Assembly: GCA_017623215.1 (NCBI GenBank)
Contig: JAGAPO010000070.1
Span: forward strand, 1 to 61,976
Direction of reading: 5' to 3'
DNA length: 61,976 nt
Source of the DNA: Lachnospiraceae bacterium
GTDB taxonomy: Bacteria > Bacillota > Clostridia > Lachnospirales > Lachnospiraceae
In this document: positions 60,269 to 61,976 of the stretch, piece by piece
Layout: each line of letters starts with the position of its first letter
Numbering within the stretch: position 1 is the stretch's first letter
The notes under the pieces: model-generated
The model's database searches: none
The model's input: the letters and a program-made list of their open reading frames with translations, nothing else
Told to the model about the DNA's origin: nothing
Position numbers and translations under genes: made by a program

Positions 60269-61228
60269 TTACTTCGTGACACGATTGCGCTCTTCTCCGC
60301 GAAAATATGCTCGGATGTTCTCGCACACCTCATCGGCGCATCTCTGTCTTGCTTCCACGGTCGCCCACGCAATATGCGGCGTGATAATAAGCTTTGTACT
60401 GTCCTGTACCTTTAACAGCGGATTATCGGGCGACATCGGCTCCACAGTCAGAACATCAAGGCCGGCTGCCGCAATCGTATCCGAAAGCAGCGCTTCCGCA
60501 AGCGCTTCCTGGTTCACAATCGGACCGCGTCCCAGGTTCAAAAGAACCGCAGACTTCTTCATCTGTGCAAGCTCCTTCTCCCCAATCAGATTATTGGTCG
60601 CTGCATTCAGGGGCGCGTGGATCGACACAATATCCGAGCGTCTCAAAAGCGCTGCAAGCTCCACGCGCTCGTAATCGGAATTCGTGTTCTTTCCGGAGGT
60701 CGAATAGTAGATCACCTTACATCCAAACACCTCCGCTGCCCTTGCAACGCCTCTTCCAATCTCTCCAAGTCCGATAATTCCCCAGGTCTTTCCGGCAAGC
60801 TCGTTGAATTTGCAGCTGAAATTACTGAAAATATCGCTTTTGGAATACTCTCCGGATTTGACAAAGGAATCGTAGAACGCAAGCTTCTCATATACATAAA
60901 AGAGCAGGGCAAACGTATGCTGGATAACCGACTGCGTTGAGTAGCCTTTCACATTCGTAACCGCGATTCCCCTGCTGTTCACATAATCAAAATCAACGAT
61001 ATTCGTTCCCGTCGCAGTCAGACAAATCAGCTTCACATTCTTTGCGCCTGCAAGAATTCCCTCATTCATCGGAATCTTATTTACAATAATAATATCCGCG
61101 TCCTTAATACGCTCCGCGTTCTGCGCCGGGTCGGAGAGCGGATACTGGACTACCTCTCCCAGCTCCGAAAAACGCGACAGGTCCACATCGGTTCCAAGCG
61201 TATTCGTCTCCATAAATACAATCTTCAT
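60269..61228 (-). CDS. D-2-hydroxyacid dehydrogenase (NAD-dependent)
   Basis: A 319-residue D-isomer-specific dehydrogenase. The cofactor motif is IIGLGEIGRG (about 155-164), and the catalytic triad is seen as Arg in NATNNLIGEKEL/IVSIHAPL context, Glu in DVLTVEPMSPDNPLL and His in ITPHIAW. The family includes glycerate and hydroxypyruvate reductases; the TNIVDFDYVNSRGIAVTNVKGYSTQSV stretch is like them. Its ATG overlaps the upstream HAD gene stop (ATGA), so the two are translationally coupled. A phosphatase plus dehydrogenase pair suggests a small hydroxyacid pathway. Confidence 0.9.
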   Translation of the reverse strand: MKIVFMETNTLGTDVDLSRFSELGEVVQYPLSDPAQNAERIKDADIIIVNKIPMNEGILAGAKNVKLICLTATGTNIVDFDYVNSRGIAVTNVKGYSTQSVIQHTFALLFYVYEKLAFYDSFVKSGEYSKSDIFSNFSCKFNELAGKTWGIIGLGEIGRGVARAAEVFGCKVIYYSTSGKNTNSDYERVELAALLRRSDIVSIHAPLNAATNNLIGEKELAQMKKSAVLLNLGRGPIVNQEALAEALLSDTIAAAGLDVLTVEPMSPDNPLLKVQDSTKLIITPHIAWATVEARQRCADEVCENIRAYFRGEERNRVTK

Positions 61229-61842
61229 GCCTTCTCTCCTCCTCTCACCCCGAGCTTTGCAAGCTCCGCATCCGCCTGGGCCTTATTCTGAAAGACAATT
61301 CCCTGCATACCAAGCTCTTTTGCTGCAGCAATATTCTCTTCTCTGTCATCCAGAAATACCGCCTCTTCCGGCTTAATCGAATATCGCTCCAACAAAATCC
61401 GGTAAATCTCTTTGTCCGGCTTTATCCTCTTAACGGTATACGAAATGATCCCTCCGTCCACTTCCTTCAGAAACCCGAATTTGTCCCGGCAGCGCCCGAA
61501 CAGCACTTCCCCGTAATTCGAAAGCAGATAGACCTTATAACCCGCTGCCCTCAGATCTTTTACCCACTGCGTGGAATAGGGGTATTCTGTAATAATGTTC
61601 TCAATATTCTCATAGAATAATTGGATCTCATCGGAAAGCTCCGGATCGATGCGAAGACAGGAATCGACAATCTCCTGCCAGCTCATAACTCCTCTGTCAA
61701 ATTCTTCCCACCAGGGACTTTGCACCGTGGCTTTTGCAAGGCGTTCATTCACTTCCTCGGAATATCCGTACGACTCAATATAACGTCTCCAGTGAAAATC
61801 CGCCAGAACCATTCCGATATCAAAAACAATCGTTGTTATCAT
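61225..61842 (-). CDS. HAD-superfamily phosphatase (YihX-like)
   Basis: A 205-residue HAD hydrolase, subfamily IA variant 3. The nucleophile is Asp8 in VFDIGMVLADF; motif II is LLSNYGE, motif III KRIKPDKEIY, and motif IV FLDDREEN. As in YihX, the second residue after the nucleophile is Gly. It likely dephosphorylates a small sugar phosphate. Start 61842 has GAGAG upstream. It overlaps the dehydrogenase gene downstream by 4 nt. Confidence 0.9.
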   Translation of the reverse strand: MITTIVFDIGMVLADFHWRRYIESYGYSEEVNERLAKATVQSPWWEEFDRGVMSWQEIVDSCLRIDPELSDEIQLFYENIENIITEYPYSTQWVKDLRAAGYKVYLLSNYGEVLFGRCRDKFGFLKEVDGGIISYTVKRIKPDKEIYRILLERYSIKPEEAVFLDDREENIAAAKELGMQGIVFQNKAQADAELAKLGVRGGEKA

Positions 61843-61917
61843 ACTTGTACTCTCATCGTCCTTCCCTCGTATCTTTTATTCAGCCGTTCCTTATCTGAAC
61901 GAACCGCATACAATTTA

Positions 61918-61946
61918 ATTATAGCCGATTGGCGTCAGAATGTAAA
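61918..61946 (-). promoter_or_regulatory. Promoter of the HAD/dehydrogenase unit
   Basis: Minus-strand TTTACA, a 17-nt spacer and TATAAT, 76 nt upstream of the HAD start. Confidence 0.78.
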
Positions 61947-61976
61947 GAGCCGCGGGAACTCCGCGATGCGGATAAC

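Overview
The window looks like a chromosomal segment of a Gram-positive anaerobe of the class Clostridia, most likely a Lachnospiraceae relative. The grounds are T-box leaders on thrS and serS, a TPP riboswitch on the S-component gene thiT, a four-subunit pyruvate:ferredoxin oxidoreductase alongside pyruvate formate-lyase, GGAGG-type ribosome binding sites before nearly every gene, several small hypothetical proteins of a kind I associate with this family, and Rho-independent terminators. The genus cannot be fixed from the sequence alone. No phage, plasmid or CRISPR signature is present; the only mobile DNA is one decayed IS1182-type copy.

Layout. 1-9.6 kb: two tandem tRNA-Gly genes, a polysaccharide deacetylase, a sugar epimerase/oxidoreductase pair, ilvE, folA, a coiled-coil gene preceded by an unidentified structured RNA, hflX and a TPR lipoprotein. 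9.7-15.4 kb: a subtilase with a glycine-rich repeat, then the pyruvate formate-lyase locus. There the enzyme is split into a catalytic core without its radical domain, a small acidic relative of that domain without the radical glycine, a separate 77-residue glycyl-radical subunit, and the activase. 15.5-23.8 kb: a carbohydrate locus (cupin, lactonase, RraA-like, SDR, UxuA-like, GH38-like) with a divergent AraC regulator. 24-29.2 kb: porCDAB and a divergent ABC-class ATPase.

29.4-38.5 kb: two XRE regulators, a DUF4349 lipoprotein, a muropeptide-recycling cluster (dipeptide epimerase, NlpC/P60 peptidase, M19 dipeptidase, two class A beta-lactamase-fold hydrolases) and a zinc-ribbon membrane protein. 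38.5-45.3 kb: thrS carrying an in-frame TAA, its T-box, an acetyltransferase, a glycosyltransferase, luxS and two conserved hypotheticals. 45.4-53.96 kb: lgt, dedA, a small zinc ribbon with a likely homopolymer frameshift, pyrF-pyrC, a DUF362 ferredoxin protein, truA with Glu at the catalytic Asp position, an amidase and TPP-controlled thiT. 54-62 kb: two tandem XRE paralogs, the IS remnant, serS with its T-box, two acetyltransferases, a Nudix hydrolase, a D-2-hydroxyacid dehydrogenase and a HAD phosphatase.

The most notable points are the split pyruvate formate-lyase with its degenerate acidic paralog, the unassigned roughly 220-nt RNA between hflX and the coiled-coil gene, and the nonsense codon inside thrS. 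All positions and starts were read by eye. Family assignments rest on motif recognition, not on database searches.
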